Counted from the stretch's first letter, positions 16,597 to 25,161 are shown. The stretch: DNA of 64,000 nucleotides from Variovorax sp. SG517 (GCF_013376045.1 NZ_JABMJG010000011.1:186001-250000); one strand, 5' to 3'. Translations and numbers: made by a program. The notes: generated by a model not told the origin, from the sequence alone.

Positions 16597-17811
16597 ATGT
16601 TGCTTCCTGACTCCGCCGTCCTCAATGCGGCCATCGAATGGCTCGGACACGGCCTTTGGGATCTCACCTGGTGGCAGATCGTGCTTTACACGCTCGCCAC
16701 CACGCACATCACGATTGCCGCGGTCACGATCTTCCTGCACCGCACGCAGACGCACCGGGCCATGGATCTGGGCCCGATCCCGTCGCATTTCTTCCGCTTC
16801 TGGCTCTGGATCGGCACCGGCATGGTGACGAAGGAGTGGGTTGCGATCCACCGCAAGCACCACGCCAAGTGCGAAACCCAGGACGACCCGCACAGCCCGC
16901 AGGTCAAGGGCATCGAAGAGGTGCTCTGGCGCGGCGCCGAGCTGTATCGCGCCGAGTCGAAGAACAAGGAAACGATGGAGCGCTACGGTCACGGCACGCC
17001 CGATGACTGGATCGAGCGCAACCTGTATTCGCGCTACAGCTGGCAGGGCGTCGGCCTGATGCTGGTTCTGAACCTGGCGCTGTTCGGCACGCTCGGCATG
17101 GCCGTGTGGGCCGTTCAGATGCTCTGGATCCCGATCACCGCCGCCGGCGTGATCAACGGTATCGGCCACTACTGGGGCTACCGCAACTTCGAGGCGCCCG
17201 ACGCCAGCCGCAACATCATGCCCTGGGGCCTGATCATTGGCGGCGAAGAGCTGCACAACAACCACCATACCTATCCCACCTCGGCCAAGTTCTCGGTCAA
17301 GAAGTACGAGTTCGACATCGGCTGGATCTACATCCAGGCACTGCAGAAGCTGGGCTGGGCCAAGGTCAAGAAGGTGCCGCCGAAGATGCTGATGGGCGAC
17401 ATCCAGCCCGTGGCGAACGAGAAGACGCTCGAGGCCGTCATCGCCAACCGCTACGAAGTCATGGCCGGCTATGCGCGCGAAATGCGCCGTGTCACCAGCC
17501 AGGAACTCGATGCACTGAAGACCAAGGGCGCCGACCTGTCGGTGCTGAAGGCCGCCAAGCGCTGGCTGCATCGCGACGACGACAAGGTGCCCGCTTCGGC
17601 CCGTACGCACGTGGTGCAAGCCCGCGCCGCGCATCCGGTTCTGGACAAGATGGTGACTATGCGTGAAGAGCTGCGTCAGCTGTGGCTCAACACCTCGCAG
17701 TCGCGCGAGCAGCTGGCGGCCGATCTGGCGGCCTGGTGCCATCGTGCGGAAGCCAGCGGCATTGCAGGCCTGCGCGACTTCTCGACCCGTTTGCGTGCTG
17801 CCCGCGCCTGA
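16597..17811 (+). CDS. Membrane fatty acid desaturase (acyl-CoA / delta-9 type)
   Basis: Di-iron membrane desaturase inserting a cis double bond into acyl chains, 404 aa. Three histidine boxes are visible: H48-R-T-Q-T-H53, H85-R-K-H-H89 and H220-N-N-H-H224. They sit between hydrophobic segments (about 25-47, 64-80, 150-190). GIGHYWGYRNFE before the last box is typical of the stearoyl-CoA-like desaturase class. The 170 residues after the last box form a helical cytoplasmic tail that is longer than the minimal family length. It likely adjusts membrane fluidity. The gene is monocistronic, with a strong terminator 20 bases after its stop. Confidence 0.93.
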   Translation: MLLPDSAVLNAAIEWLGHGLWDLTWWQIVLYTLATTHITIAAVTIFLHRTQTHRAMDLGPIPSHFFRFWLWIGTGMVTKEWVAIHRKHHAKCETQDDPHSPQVKGIEEVLWRGAELYRAESKNKETMERYGHGTPDDWIERNLYSRYSWQGVGLMLVLNLALFGTLGMAVWAVQMLWIPITAAGVINGIGHYWGYRNFEAPDASRNIMPWGLIIGGEELHNNHHTYPTSAKFSVKKYEFDIGWIYIQALQKLGWAKVKKVPPKMLMGDIQPVANEKTLEAVIANRYEVMAGYAREMRRVTSQELDALKTKGADLSVLKAAKRWLHRDDDKVPASARTHVVQARAAHPVLDKMVTMREELRQLWLNTSQSREQLAADLAAWCHRAEASGIAGLRDFSTRLRAARA

Positions 17812-17830
17812 GGCGCTTCAGGCTTGATCG

Positions 17831-17857
17831 AAAAGCCGGCCCATGGGCCGGCTTTTT
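17831..17857. terminator. Desaturase gene terminator
   Basis: Perfect palindrome AAAAGCCGGCCC-ATGGGCCGGCTTTT followed by a T-run. It is a canonical Rho-independent terminator that can act on both strands. Confidence 0.9.
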
Positions 17858-17913
17858 AATGCCCGCCGCAGTCGTAAATGCGGCCAGCCCGTTCGATCAA
17901 ATAAACGGGCAAT

Positions 17914-17946
17914 AAAAAAACCCGCTGAATCATCAGCGGGTTTTTT
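17914..17946. terminator. rpmB-rpmG operon terminator
   Basis: CCCGCTGA-ATCA-TCAGCGGG stem flanked by A7 and T6 runs, 24 bases past the rpmG stop. It reads as a canonical terminator for rpmG on the minus strand and, symmetrically, for the plus strand. Confidence 0.92.
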
Positions 17947-17969
17947 ATTTGGGGAAAACCGGAGCCGAA

Positions 17970-18143
17970 TTACTTCAGCTTGATTTCCTTGTATTCGACG
18001 TGCTTGCGCGCCTTGGGGTCGAACTTCATGATCGACATCTTTTCAGGCATCGTCTTCTTGTTCTTGCTGGTCGTGTAGAAGTGGCCGGTACCCGCGGTGG
18101 ATTCCAGCTTGATCTTTTCGCGTCCGCCTTTGCTCGTTGCCAT
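17970..18143 (-). CDS. rpmG: 50S ribosomal protein L33
   Basis: Ribosomal protein of the large subunit near the E site, 57 aa, matching the family length. It reads MATSKGGREKIKLESTAGT, then HFYTTSKNKK, ending KFDPKARKHVEYKEIKLK. It is the cysteine-free (zinc-independent) form, since the usual C-x2-C positions are absent. The ATG follows an AGGAGCTGAAAC ribosome-binding site. It lies 11 bases downstream of rpmB, the usual rpmB-rpmG pair. Confidence 0.97.
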   Translation of the reverse strand: MATSKGGREKIKLESTAGTGHFYTTSKNKKTMPEKMSIMKFDPKARKHVEYKEIKLK

Positions 18144-18154
18144 GTTTCAGCTCC

Positions 18155-18388
18155 TTAAGCTTGGCCGCGTGCGCGCAGGTCTGCGAGCACGGCGTCGATG
18201 CCGTTCTTGTCGATCAGGCGCAGTGCAGCGCTCGAAACGCGCAGGCGAACCCAGCGGTTTTCAGTCTCGACCCAGAAACGACGATATTGCAGGTTCGGCA
18301 GGAACCGGCGCTTGGTTTTGTTGTTGGCGTGGGAAACGTTGTTTCCGACCATCGGGCCCTTGCCCGTTACGTCGCATACGCGTGCCAT
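18155..18388 (-). CDS. rpmB: 50S ribosomal protein L28
   Basis: Large-subunit ribosomal protein, 77 aa, the usual length. It begins MARVCDVTGKGPMVGNNVSHANNKTKRRF and ends with the AALRLIDKNGID block (both shown as partial motifs of the family). A perfect TATAAT at 18533-18538 lies about 145 bases upstream, leaving a roughly 137-base leader that contains an inverted repeat. It is co-transcribed with rpmG. Confidence 0.97.
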   Translation of the reverse strand: MARVCDVTGKGPMVGNNVSHANNKTKRRFLPNLQYRRFWVETENRWVRLRVSSAALRLIDKNGIDAVLADLRARGQA

Positions 18389-18485
18389 GAGGACACTCTT
18401 TCTTGAACAGCTGGCACCGGCGCAATCAGGGCGATTGCAGGTGTTTTGCAGCTTGACCTCGCCAGAAAACGGGTGGCGGTACCCC

Positions 18486-18538
18486 GGCTTTGCCGTAGCT
18501 CGTGAGAGAGCCCTGTTTCGGCAAAGCCTCGGATTATA
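18486..18538 (-). promoter_or_regulatory. rpmB promoter -10 and structured 5' leader
   Basis: On the minus strand a perfect TATAAT (18533-18538) is followed almost at once by a 10-bp inverted repeat, GGCTTTGCCG (minus-strand reading) pairing with CGGCAAAGCC (plus positions 18519-18528 and 18486-18495; loop 23). The hairpin would form at the extreme 5' end of the rpmB-rpmG mRNA. The -35 is poor. Confidence 0.5.
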
Positions 18539-18560
18539 GCCCTTTTAGGCTCCCCGTTGG

Positions 18561-19520
18561 TTACAGCGTGCCGTCCTGCTCCAGGAAGCGCTGTGCGTCG
18601 AGCGCTGCCATGCAGCCGGTGCCGGCGCTGGTGATGGCCTGGCGGTAGATGTTGTCCTGCACGTCGCCGGCGGCGAAGACGCCCGGAATGCTGGTCATCG
18701 TGGCGAAGCCCTGCAGGCCCGAGCGGGTGAGGATGTAGTTGTCCTTCATCTCCAGCTGGCCCTGGAAGATGTCGGTGTTCGGGTGGTGGCCGATGGCGAT
18801 GAAGCAGCCCTTGAGGTCGATCTGCTCGGTGGCACCGGTCTGCGTGTTCTTGATGCGGATGCCCGTCACGCCCGAGTCGTCGCCGAGCACTTGGTCGAGT
18901 TCGCTGTGCAGCTTCAGCACGATCTTGCCCTCGGCGACCTTCTCCTTGACCTTGTCGATCAGGATCGGCTCGGCGCGGAACTTGTCCCGGCGATGCACCA
19001 GCGTGACCTTGTTCGCGATGTTGGCGAGGTAGAGCGCCTCCTCGACGGCCGTGTTGCCGCCGCCGATCACGCAGACCTCCTGCTCGCGGTAGAAGAAGCC
19101 GTCGCAGGTCGCGCAGGCGGAGACGCCGCGGCCCATGAACTTCTGTTCGGAATCCAGGCCCAGGTACTTGGCCGAAGCACCGGTGGCGATGATCAGCGCG
19201 TCGCAGGTGTAGGTGCCGCTGTCGCCCGTAAGGGTGAAGGGGCGCTTGCTCAGGTCGACTTTGTTGATGTGGTCGAAAACGATTTGTGTCTTGAAACGCT
19301 CCGCGTGCTCCAGGAAGCGCTGCATCAGGTCGGGGCCCTGCACGCCGTGCACGTCGGCTGGCCAGTTGTCGACCTCGGTGGTGGTCATCAGCTGTCCGCC
19401 CTGGGCGATGCCGGTGATGAGCAGGGGCTGGAGGTTTGCGCGCGCCGCATAGACGGCGGCGGTATAGCCGGCGGGGCCGGAGCCCAGAATCAAAACCTTG
19501 GCGTGTTGGGGTGCGGACAT
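18561..19520 (-). CDS. trxB: Thioredoxin-disulfide reductase
   Basis: NADPH-dependent FAD enzyme that reduces thioredoxin in the cytoplasm, 319 aa, typical length. The FAD-binding ILGSGPAGYTAAVYAAR (residues 11-27), redox-active C136-A-T-C139-D in VSACATCDGFF, NADPH-binding GGGNTAVEEALYL and C-terminal GVFAAGDVQD are all present. The ATG at 19520 gives the standard N-terminus; the much longer open frame upstream is antisense to the Crp gene. It is divergent from the Crp/Fnr regulator with a 183-base intergenic region containing a TACAAT -10-like box for trxB. Confidence 0.97.
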   Translation of the reverse strand: MSAPQHAKVLILGSGPAGYTAAVYAARANLQPLLITGIAQGGQLMTTTEVDNWPADVHGVQGPDLMQRFLEHAERFKTQIVFDHINKVDLSKRPFTLTGDSGTYTCDALIIATGASAKYLGLDSEQKFMGRGVSACATCDGFFYREQEVCVIGGGNTAVEEALYLANIANKVTLVHRRDKFRAEPILIDKVKEKVAEGKIVLKLHSELDQVLGDDSGVTGIRIKNTQTGATEQIDLKGCFIAIGHHPNTDIFQGQLEMKDNYILTRSGLQGFATMTSIPGVFAAGDVQDNIYRQAITSAGTGCMAALDAQRFLEQDGTL

Positions 19521-19605
19521 GAGTAGAAAACCTAGGATGGACGCTGCTTCAGCGTGTACATTTTCAGGGTGGTAGCGATATATATGGAGTATCACTGCCC
19601 GGTTC

Positions 19606-19644
19606 AACACCGGGTAAACGGTGTTTTCAATGCGCGCGATTGTA
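19606..19644. promoter_or_regulatory. trxB / crp divergent control region: inverted repeat and -10 box
   Basis: AACACCG-GGTAAA-CGGTGTT (19606-19625) is a perfect 7-6-7 inverted repeat in the 183-base region between trxB and the Crp/Fnr gene. TACAAT on the minus strand (19639-19644) could be the trxB -10. The rest of 19521-19703 shows no further clear signal apart from a TATATATA stretch near 19579-19585. Confidence 0.4.
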
Positions 19645-19703
19645 GTAATCCATCGACTTGCTGCTTTCTGGATTGCTCCGCCCGCTGTCTCAGGGATTGA
19701 TAA

Positions 19704-20378
19704 ATGTCGATGCTGTCCAACCTCGAATTGCTTCGGCGCGTTCCATTGTTCGCGTCGTTGACAGCCACGCAGTCCGCTAGCATCGCGGACGCGATCATCA
19801 AGAAGCGCTTCAAGCGCGCGGAAGTCGTCGTGGAGCAGGGCAAGAAGTCCGACGCGCTCTACATCATCCTGACTGGCCGTGCACGCGTCACGAGCGCCGA
19901 CAGCCGGGGGCGCGAGGTCATCCTCGCCACGCTGCATCCGGGCGACTACCTGGGCGAGATGAGCCTGATCGACGACGAGCCCCATTCGGCCACCGTGCGC
20001 ACCGAGATCCAGTGCGACGTGCTCATGCTGGGCCGCGACGCCTTCGCGCGCTGCCTGCCCGAGAACTCCTCCATGGCCTACAACATCATGCGCGGGCTGG
20101 TGCAGCGCCTGCGCCATGCCGACCGCAAGATCGAGTCGCTGGCGCTGATGGATGTCTACGGGCGCGTGGCCCGCTCGCTGCTCGAATTCGCCGTCGAAGA
20201 CAGCGCCGGCAATCTCAAGGTGCGCGACAAGATCTCCCGCCAGGACCTGGCCAAGATGGTCGGCGCCTCGCGCGAAATGGTGAGCCGCGTGATGAAGGAC
20301 CTGGAAGAGCGAGGCTTCGTCCAGACGCTCGACGACGGCTCGATGATCGTCAAGGAACGGCTCCTGTCGCTGGCATGA
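19704..20378 (+). CDS. Crp/Fnr family transcriptional regulator
   Basis: Cyclic-nucleotide-binding-fold regulator, 224 aa. The N-terminal cNMP domain shows VVVEQGKKSDALYIILTG and the phosphate-binding-cassette region LGEMSLIDDEPHSATV. The C-terminal winged helix has DLAKMVGASREMVSRVMKDLEERG. E85 (equivalent to CRP E72) is kept, but the position of the phosphate-binding arginine (R82 in E. coli CRP) is H94, so cAMP may not be the ligand. No N-terminal FNR cysteines are present. It has AGGGA seven bases before the ATG. It is followed by a strong terminator and then ftsK; the trxB-crp-ftsK order is characteristic of this bacterial family. Confidence 0.93.
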   Translation: MSMLSNLELLRRVPLFASLTATQSASIADAIIKKRFKRAEVVVEQGKKSDALYIILTGRARVTSADSRGREVILATLHPGDYLGEMSLIDDEPHSATVRTEIQCDVLMLGRDAFARCLPENSSMAYNIMRGLVQRLRHADRKIESLALMDVYGRVARSLLEFAVEDSAGNLKVRDKISRQDLAKMVGASREMVSRVMKDLEERGFVQTLDDGSMIVKERLLSLA

Positions 20379-20386
20379 GCCTCCAG

Positions 20387-20422
20387 GGCCGGGGCCGCCG
20401 TTGCAGGCGGCCCCGGCCTTTT
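20387..20422 (+). terminator. Terminator after the Crp/Fnr gene
   Basis: Stem GGCCGGGGCCGCC / GGCGGCCCCGGCC with a 6-base loop followed by TTTTGTT, nine bases past the stop codon. Confidence 0.93.
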
Positions 20423-20478
20423 GTTGTAGTGTTCGTGCGTCCGCCCCCTGTTTCCCGGGGCCGGCCGCCGTGTTTTTC

Positions 20479-22926
20479 ATGACCTATTCGCTGAATACGC
20501 TTCAATCCTCCTCTGCCGCCGAAGGGCAACCCGTGCGCCTGCGCGCGATGCGCTTCGCCCACGAGATCACGCTGATCGCGGGATTCGCAGCGCTGCTGTT
20601 CTGGCTGATCTCGATGCTGAGCTTCACGCCTTCGGACGCCGCCTGGTCCACCTCGGGCACCGGGGGCGAAATCAAGAACTGGGGCGGCCGCATCGGCGCC
20701 TGGCTGGCCGACGGCAGCTACTACGCAGCCGGTTATTCCGTCTGGTGGTGCCTTTTCGCGGGGCTGCGCGCCTGGCTGTCGTCGCTGGCCAACTGGCTGC
20801 GCGGCGGCGAGCACTCGGCCGCCGAGCAGGCAACGCCGCGCGGACGCTTCAACCGCAGCCGCCTTGCCTTCTGGCTCGGCCTGATCCTGCTGCTGTGCGC
20901 GAGCACCGTGCTCGAATGGTCGCGCCTGTACCGGCTCGAAGCCCATCTGCCGGGTTCCGGCGGCGGTGCGCTGGGCTACCTCGTGGGGCCCGCCAGCGTG
21001 CGCTGGATGGGCTTCACCGGTTCGGCGCTGGTGGCCATTGCCGGCGGCGTGATCGGCTCCGCGCTGGTGTTCCGCTTCTCCTGGAGCCTGATCGCCGAGC
21101 GCATCGGCGCACGCTTCTATTCGCTGTTCGAGTCGCGCCGCGAGAAGCGCGAGCTGGCCGCCGACATCGCCATGGGCAAGCAGGCCGCTCGCGAGCGCGC
21201 CGAAGCCGACGAGCCCGCCTTCACGCGCGGCGACACCGATTCCGGCCGTTCCGAGCCCTCGCTGGCGCCGTCCTCCGCCGCCTTCGCCGGTGGTGGGGAC
21301 GAGGACGAACTCCACATCGAGCCGCGTCCCAAGCGCCGCCCGCCCTCGCCGCCGGTGCAGATCGAGCCCGCGATGACCGAGGTGCCCCGCAGCGATCGCG
21401 TCGTCAAGGAGCGCCAGAAGCCGCTCTTCAAGGAACTGCCCGACAGCAAGCTGCCGCAGGTCGACCTGCTCGATCCCGCCCAGGCTCGCCAGGAAACGGT
21501 TTCGGCCGACACGCTCGAGATGACCTCGCGCATGATCGAGAAGAAGCTCAAGGACTTCGGCGTCGAGGTGCGCGTGGTGCTCGCTTCGCCGGGCCCCGTC
21601 ATCACGCGCTACGAGATCGAGCCGGCCACGGGCGTCAAGGGCTCGCAGATCGTCAATCTCGCGAAGGATCTGGCGCGCTCGCTCTCGCTGGTGTCGATCC
21701 GCGTGGTCGAGACCATCCCCGGCAAGAACTACATGGCGCTCGAGCTGCCGAACGCCAAGCGCCAGTCGATCAAGCTCAGCGAGATCCTGGGCTCGCAGGT
21801 CTACAACGAAGGCAAGTCGATGCTCACCATGGGCCTCGGCAAGGACATCATCGGCAACCCGGTGGTGGCCGATCTCGCGAAGATGCCGCACGTGCTGGTG
21901 GCCGGTACCACCGGCTCGGGCAAGTCGGTGGGCATCAACGCGATGATCCTGTCGCTGCTGTACAAGGCCGAGGCGCGCGACGTGCGCCTGCTCATGATCG
22001 ACCCGAAGATGCTCGAAATGTCGGTCTACGAAGGCATCCCGCACCTGCTGGCGCCCGTGGTCACCGACATGCGCCAGGCCGCGCACGGCCTGAACTGGTG
22101 CGTGGCCGAGATGGAGCGCCGCTACAAGCTCATGAGCAAGTTGGGCGTGCGCAACCTGGCCGGCTACAACACCAAGATCGACGAGGCCAAGGCGCGCGAG
22201 GAGTTCATCTACAACCCCTTCAGCCTCACGCCCGACGATCCCGAGCCGCTCAAGCGCGAGCCGCACATCGTCGTGGTCATCGACGAGCTGGCCGACCTGA
22301 TGATGGTGGTCGGCAAGAAGATCGAAGAACTGATCGCCCGCCTCGCGCAGAAGGCGCGCGCCGCCGGCATCCACCTCATTCTTGCCACCCAGCGCCCCAG
22401 CGTGGACGTGATTACCGGCCTCATCAAGGCCAACATCCCGACCCGCATCGCCTTCCAGGTGTCGAGCAAGATCGACAGCCGCACCATCCTCGACCAGATG
22501 GGCGCCGAGGCGCTGCTGGGCATGGGCGACATGCTCTACATGCCCAGCGGCACCGGCCTGCCGATCCGCGTGCACGGCGCCTTCGTCAGCGACGACGAAG
22601 TGCACCGCGTGGTCGCCTACCTCAAGAGCCAGGGCGAGCCCGACTACATCGAAGGCGTGCTCGAAGGCGGCACGGTCGATGGCGACGGTGACGGCGACCT
22701 GCTCGGCGGCGGTGGCGACGGCGAAAAAGACCCGATGTACGACCAGGCGGTCGAAGTGGTGCTCAAGAACCGCAAGGCCAGTATCTCGCTGGTGCAGCGC
22801 CACCTGAAGATCGGCTACAACCGCGCCGCGCGCCTCGTCGAGGACATGGAGAAGGCGGGCCTCGTCAGCGCCATGAGCGGCAGCGGCCAGCGAGAGATCC
22901 TGGTGCCCGCGCGCGCGGCCGAATGA
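20479..22926 (+). CDS. ftsK: DNA translocase FtsK
   Basis: Septum-located DNA pump that clears chromosome termini and activates XerCD at dif, 815 aa. Four transmembrane segments are visible in the first 200 residues (about 31-52, 78-100, 131-150, 173-198). A polar, proline-rich linker follows (about 205-310). The motor domain has Walker A GTTGSGKS (476-483) and Walker B VVVIDE (598-603), with the RIAFQVSSKIDSRTILD block after. The C-terminal gamma winged helix (about 750-815: SISLVQRHLKIGYNRAARLVEDM) reads KOPS sites. The ATG at 20479 is preferred; the extension upstream would run into the terminator. Confidence 0.96.
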   Translation: MTYSLNTLQSSSAAEGQPVRLRAMRFAHEITLIAGFAALLFWLISMLSFTPSDAAWSTSGTGGEIKNWGGRIGAWLADGSYYAAGYSVWWCLFAGLRAWLSSLANWLRGGEHSAAEQATPRGRFNRSRLAFWLGLILLLCASTVLEWSRLYRLEAHLPGSGGGALGYLVGPASVRWMGFTGSALVAIAGGVIGSALVFRFSWSLIAERIGARFYSLFESRREKRELAADIAMGKQAARERAEADEPAFTRGDTDSGRSEPSLAPSSAAFAGGGDEDELHIEPRPKRRPPSPPVQIEPAMTEVPRSDRVVKERQKPLFKELPDSKLPQVDLLDPAQARQETVSADTLEMTSRMIEKKLKDFGVEVRVVLASPGPVITRYEIEPATGVKGSQIVNLAKDLARSLSLVSIRVVETIPGKNYMALELPNAKRQSIKLSEILGSQVYNEGKSMLTMGLGKDIIGNPVVADLAKMPHVLVAGTTGSGKSVGINAMILSLLYKAEARDVRLLMIDPKMLEMSVYEGIPHLLAPVVTDMRQAAHGLNWCVAEMERRYKLMSKLGVRNLAGYNTKIDEAKAREEFIYNPFSLTPDDPEPLKREPHIVVVIDELADLMMVVGKKIEELIARLAQKARAAGIHLILATQRPSVDVITGLIKANIPTRIAFQVSSKIDSRTILDQMGAEALLGMGDMLYMPSGTGLPIRVHGAFVSDDEVHRVVAYLKSQGEPDYIEGVLEGGTVDGDGDGDLLGGGGDGEKDPMYDQAVEVVLKNRKASISLVQRHLKIGYNRAARLVEDMEKAGLVSAMSGSGQREILVPARAAE

Positions 22927-22970
22927 CGGGCCGCGGAGCCCCGATCGCCCAGGTTACGTGCTGAAGGGCA

Positions 22971-23001
22971 ATTTGCAAAAACGCCTTTCGGCATTGCAAA
23001 T
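22971..23001. repeat. Inverted repeat between ftsK and lolA
   Basis: ATTTGCAA (22971-22978) and TTGCAAAT (22994-23001) are perfect 8-bp arms around a 15-base centre that itself contains GCC-TTTC-GGC. It may be an operator, an mRNA hairpin or part of the ftsK end. The remaining sequence between the two genes (22927-23083) shows nothing else clear. Confidence 0.45.
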
Positions 23002-23083
23002 CTTCATCAAGGCCTACACCTGCGGCAATCCGCCGCGGGTAGGGTCGAAAGCCTGGTGCCATAGCCATTCAGAGGAATCCAAA

Positions 23084-23716
23084 TTGAAATTGCGTCACTG
23101 GCTACTGATCGGCCTGCTGAGTTCCGTCAACGCCTGGGCAGGCGGGCTCGACAGCCTCGAAACCTTCGTGAAGACGGTGAAGTCCGGCCGCGCCGACTTC
23201 ACCCAGACCGTCACCGCGCCCGCGCGTGAAGGTCAGCCGGGCCGCACCAAGACCTCGGCCGGCACCTTCGAATTCCAGCGCCCCGGCAAGTTCAAGTTCG
23301 ACTACCAGAAGCCCTTCGCGCAGAGCATCGTGGCCGACGGCAAGACGCTGTGGCTCTACGACGCCGACCTGAACCAGGTCACGCAGCGCGCGCAGGCGCA
23401 GGCATTGGGCTCCACGCCCGCAGCGCTGATCGCGGCGGCGCCTGACCTGAAGGCCCTGCAGGCCGATTTCACGCTGGAATCCGCGCCCGACCGCGACGGC
23501 CTCCAGTGGGTCAAGGCCACGCCGAAGAACAAGGACGGCCAGCTGCAGAGCGTGCAGGTCGGCTTCCAGGGCGACGCGTTGGCGGCGCTCGAAATCCTCG
23601 ACAGCTTCGGCCAGCGCTCGGTGCTCAAGTTCAGCAAGGTCGAGGTGAACCCCTCGCTGCCCGCCAGCGTTTTCGACTTCAAGCCGCCAGCGGGTGCGGA
23701 CGTCGTCAAGCAGTAA
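23084..23716 (+). CDS. lolA: Outer membrane lipoprotein carrier protein LolA
   Basis: Periplasmic chaperone shuttling lipoproteins from LolCDE to LolB, 210 aa including a signal peptide (MKLRHWLLIGLLSSVNAWA). The mature part has the family landmarks DFTQTV, GTFEFQRPGKFKFDYQKPF and LWLYDADLNQVTQ. The start is inferred as TTG at 23084 because AGAGGA lies seven bases before it and it yields a clean signal peptide; the longer reading frame from 22958 has no such sequence. It is between ftsK and rarA as in many beta- and gammaproteobacteria, and the rarA frame starts near or within its end. Confidence 0.93.
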   Translation: MKLRHWLLIGLLSSVNAWAGGLDSLETFVKTVKSGRADFTQTVTAPAREGQPGRTKTSAGTFEFQRPGKFKFDYQKPFAQSIVADGKTLWLYDADLNQVTQRAQAQALGSTPAALIAAAPDLKALQADFTLESAPDRDGLQWVKATPKNKDGQLQSVQVGFQGDALAALEILDSFGQRSVLKFSKVEVNPSLPASVFDFKPPAGADVVKQ

Positions 23717-23741
23717 GCGGGCAGACAGGCAAGCTCCCGGA

Positions 23742-25034
23742 TTGGCCTCGACCGCGCATCAACCCCTCGCCGAACGCCTGCGTCCCAAGACGCTGGGCGA
23801 GGTGATCGGCCAGCAGCACCTGCTCGGCCCCGGGATGCCGCTGCGCATCGCCTTCGAGTCGGGCCAGCCGCATTCCTGCATCCTGTGGGGCCCGCCGGGC
23901 ACCGGCAAGACCACCATCGCGCGCCTGATGGCTGACGCCTTCGACGCGCAGTTCCTGAGCATCAGCGCGGTGCTCGGCGGCGTTAAGGACATCCGCGAGG
24001 CGGTCGAGCGCGCCACCGCCGCGCGCGACGGGCTCACGCAGCAGCGCACCATCGTCTTCGTCGACGAAGTGCACCGCTTCAACAAGAGCCAGCAGGACGC
24101 CTTCCTGCCGCACGTGGAGTCGGGCCTCTTCACTTTCATCGGCGCGACCACCGAGAACCCTTCGTTCGAGGTCAACTCGGCGCTGTTGTCGCGCGCCGCC
24201 GTCTACGTGCTGCAGTCGCTCGACGAGGGCAACCTCAAGCAGATCGTGGCGCGCGCGCAGGCCATACAGGCCGTGCCCGCCATCGATGACACCGCGGTCG
24301 ACCGCCTCGTGGCCTATGCCGACGGCGACGCCCGGCGGCTGCTCAACACGCTCGAAACGCTCGCGGTCGCGGCGCGCGCCGAGAAACTCGACCACATCAC
24401 CGACGAGTGGCTGCTGCGCGTGCTCGGCGAGCGCATGCGGCGCTACGACAAGGGCGGAGAGCAGTTCTACGACACCATCAGCGCGCTGCACAAGTCGGTG
24501 CGCGGCAGCGACCCCGACGCCGCGCTCTACTGGTTCGTGCGCATGCTCGACGGCGGCGCCGATCCTCGCTACATGGCGCGCCGGCTGGTGCGCATGGCCA
24601 GCGAAGACATCGGCCTGGCCGACCCGCGCGCGCTGCGCCTCGCGCTCGACGCCGCCGAGGTCTACGAGCGACTGGGTACCCCCGAGGGCGAGCTGGCGCT
24701 GGCCGAGTGCGTGGTCTACCTAGCAATCGCGCCCAAGTCGAACGCCGTCTACAAGGCCTACAACGCGGTGCGCGCCCTCGTGAAGACCGACAGCACGCGC
24801 CCGGTGCCCATGCACCTGCGCAATGCGCCGACCAAGCTCATGAAAGAGCTCGACTACGGCAAGGGTTACCGCTATGCGCACGACGAGGAGGGCGGTTTTG
24901 CCGCCGGCGAGCGCTACCTTCCCGACGGTTTGGAGGGCCAGGTCTTCTACGAACCGGTAGAGCGTGGACTCGAAATCCGCATCGCGGAAAAGCTGCGCGA
25001 CCTGCGCCGGCGCAACGACGAAGCCAAGGGCTGA
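23742..25034 (+). CDS. rarA: Replication-associated recombination protein A (MgsA/WRNIP1 family AAA+ ATPase)
   Basis: Clamp-loader-like AAA+ ATPase acting at stalled replication forks, 430 aa. Walker A GPPGTGKT (residues 50-57), Walker B VFVDEVHRFNKSQQDAFL, sensor-type TTENPSFEVNSALLSRA and the C-terminal tetramerisation region (GKGYRYAHDEEGG, YLPDGLEGQVFYEP) are all present. The start is uncertain. TTG at 23742 gives the standard N-terminus ASTAHQPLAERLRPKTL, whereas the ATG at 23694 overlaps lolA by 23 bases and adds 16 atypical residues. It is co-oriented with lolA, probably the same transcript. Confidence 0.95.
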   Translation: MASTAHQPLAERLRPKTLGEVIGQQHLLGPGMPLRIAFESGQPHSCILWGPPGTGKTTIARLMADAFDAQFLSISAVLGGVKDIREAVERATAARDGLTQQRTIVFVDEVHRFNKSQQDAFLPHVESGLFTFIGATTENPSFEVNSALLSRAAVYVLQSLDEGNLKQIVARAQAIQAVPAIDDTAVDRLVAYADGDARRLLNTLETLAVAARAEKLDHITDEWLLRVLGERMRRYDKGGEQFYDTISALHKSVRGSDPDAALYWFVRMLDGGADPRYMARRLVRMASEDIGLADPRALRLALDAAEVYERLGTPEGELALAECVVYLAIAPKSNAVYKAYNAVRALVKTDSTRPVPMHLRNAPTKLMKELDYGKGYRYAHDEEGGFAAGERYLPDGLEGQVFYEPVERGLEIRIAEKLRDLRRRNDEAKG

Positions 25035-25155
25035 TACAGCCTTCTATACCCTGTTGCAGCATGCGCGCAAAGCGTGCATGACCCCACGCGCATACAGCAT
25101 GACGTGAGCGGGTAAACCCCGGTCCGCGCGCACCGAATCGGCGCTGGCGCGTGAC

Positions 25156-25161
25156 TACAAT
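25156..25161 (+). promoter_or_regulatory. Probable -10 element for the liv operon
   Basis: TACAAT followed by CCCGCCCAC, about 125 bases before livH. The sequence 25035-25285 between rarA and livH holds an imperfect inverted repeat CATGCGCGC...GCGTGCATG near 25060-25080 and this box; nothing else is recognisable. Confidence 0.45.
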
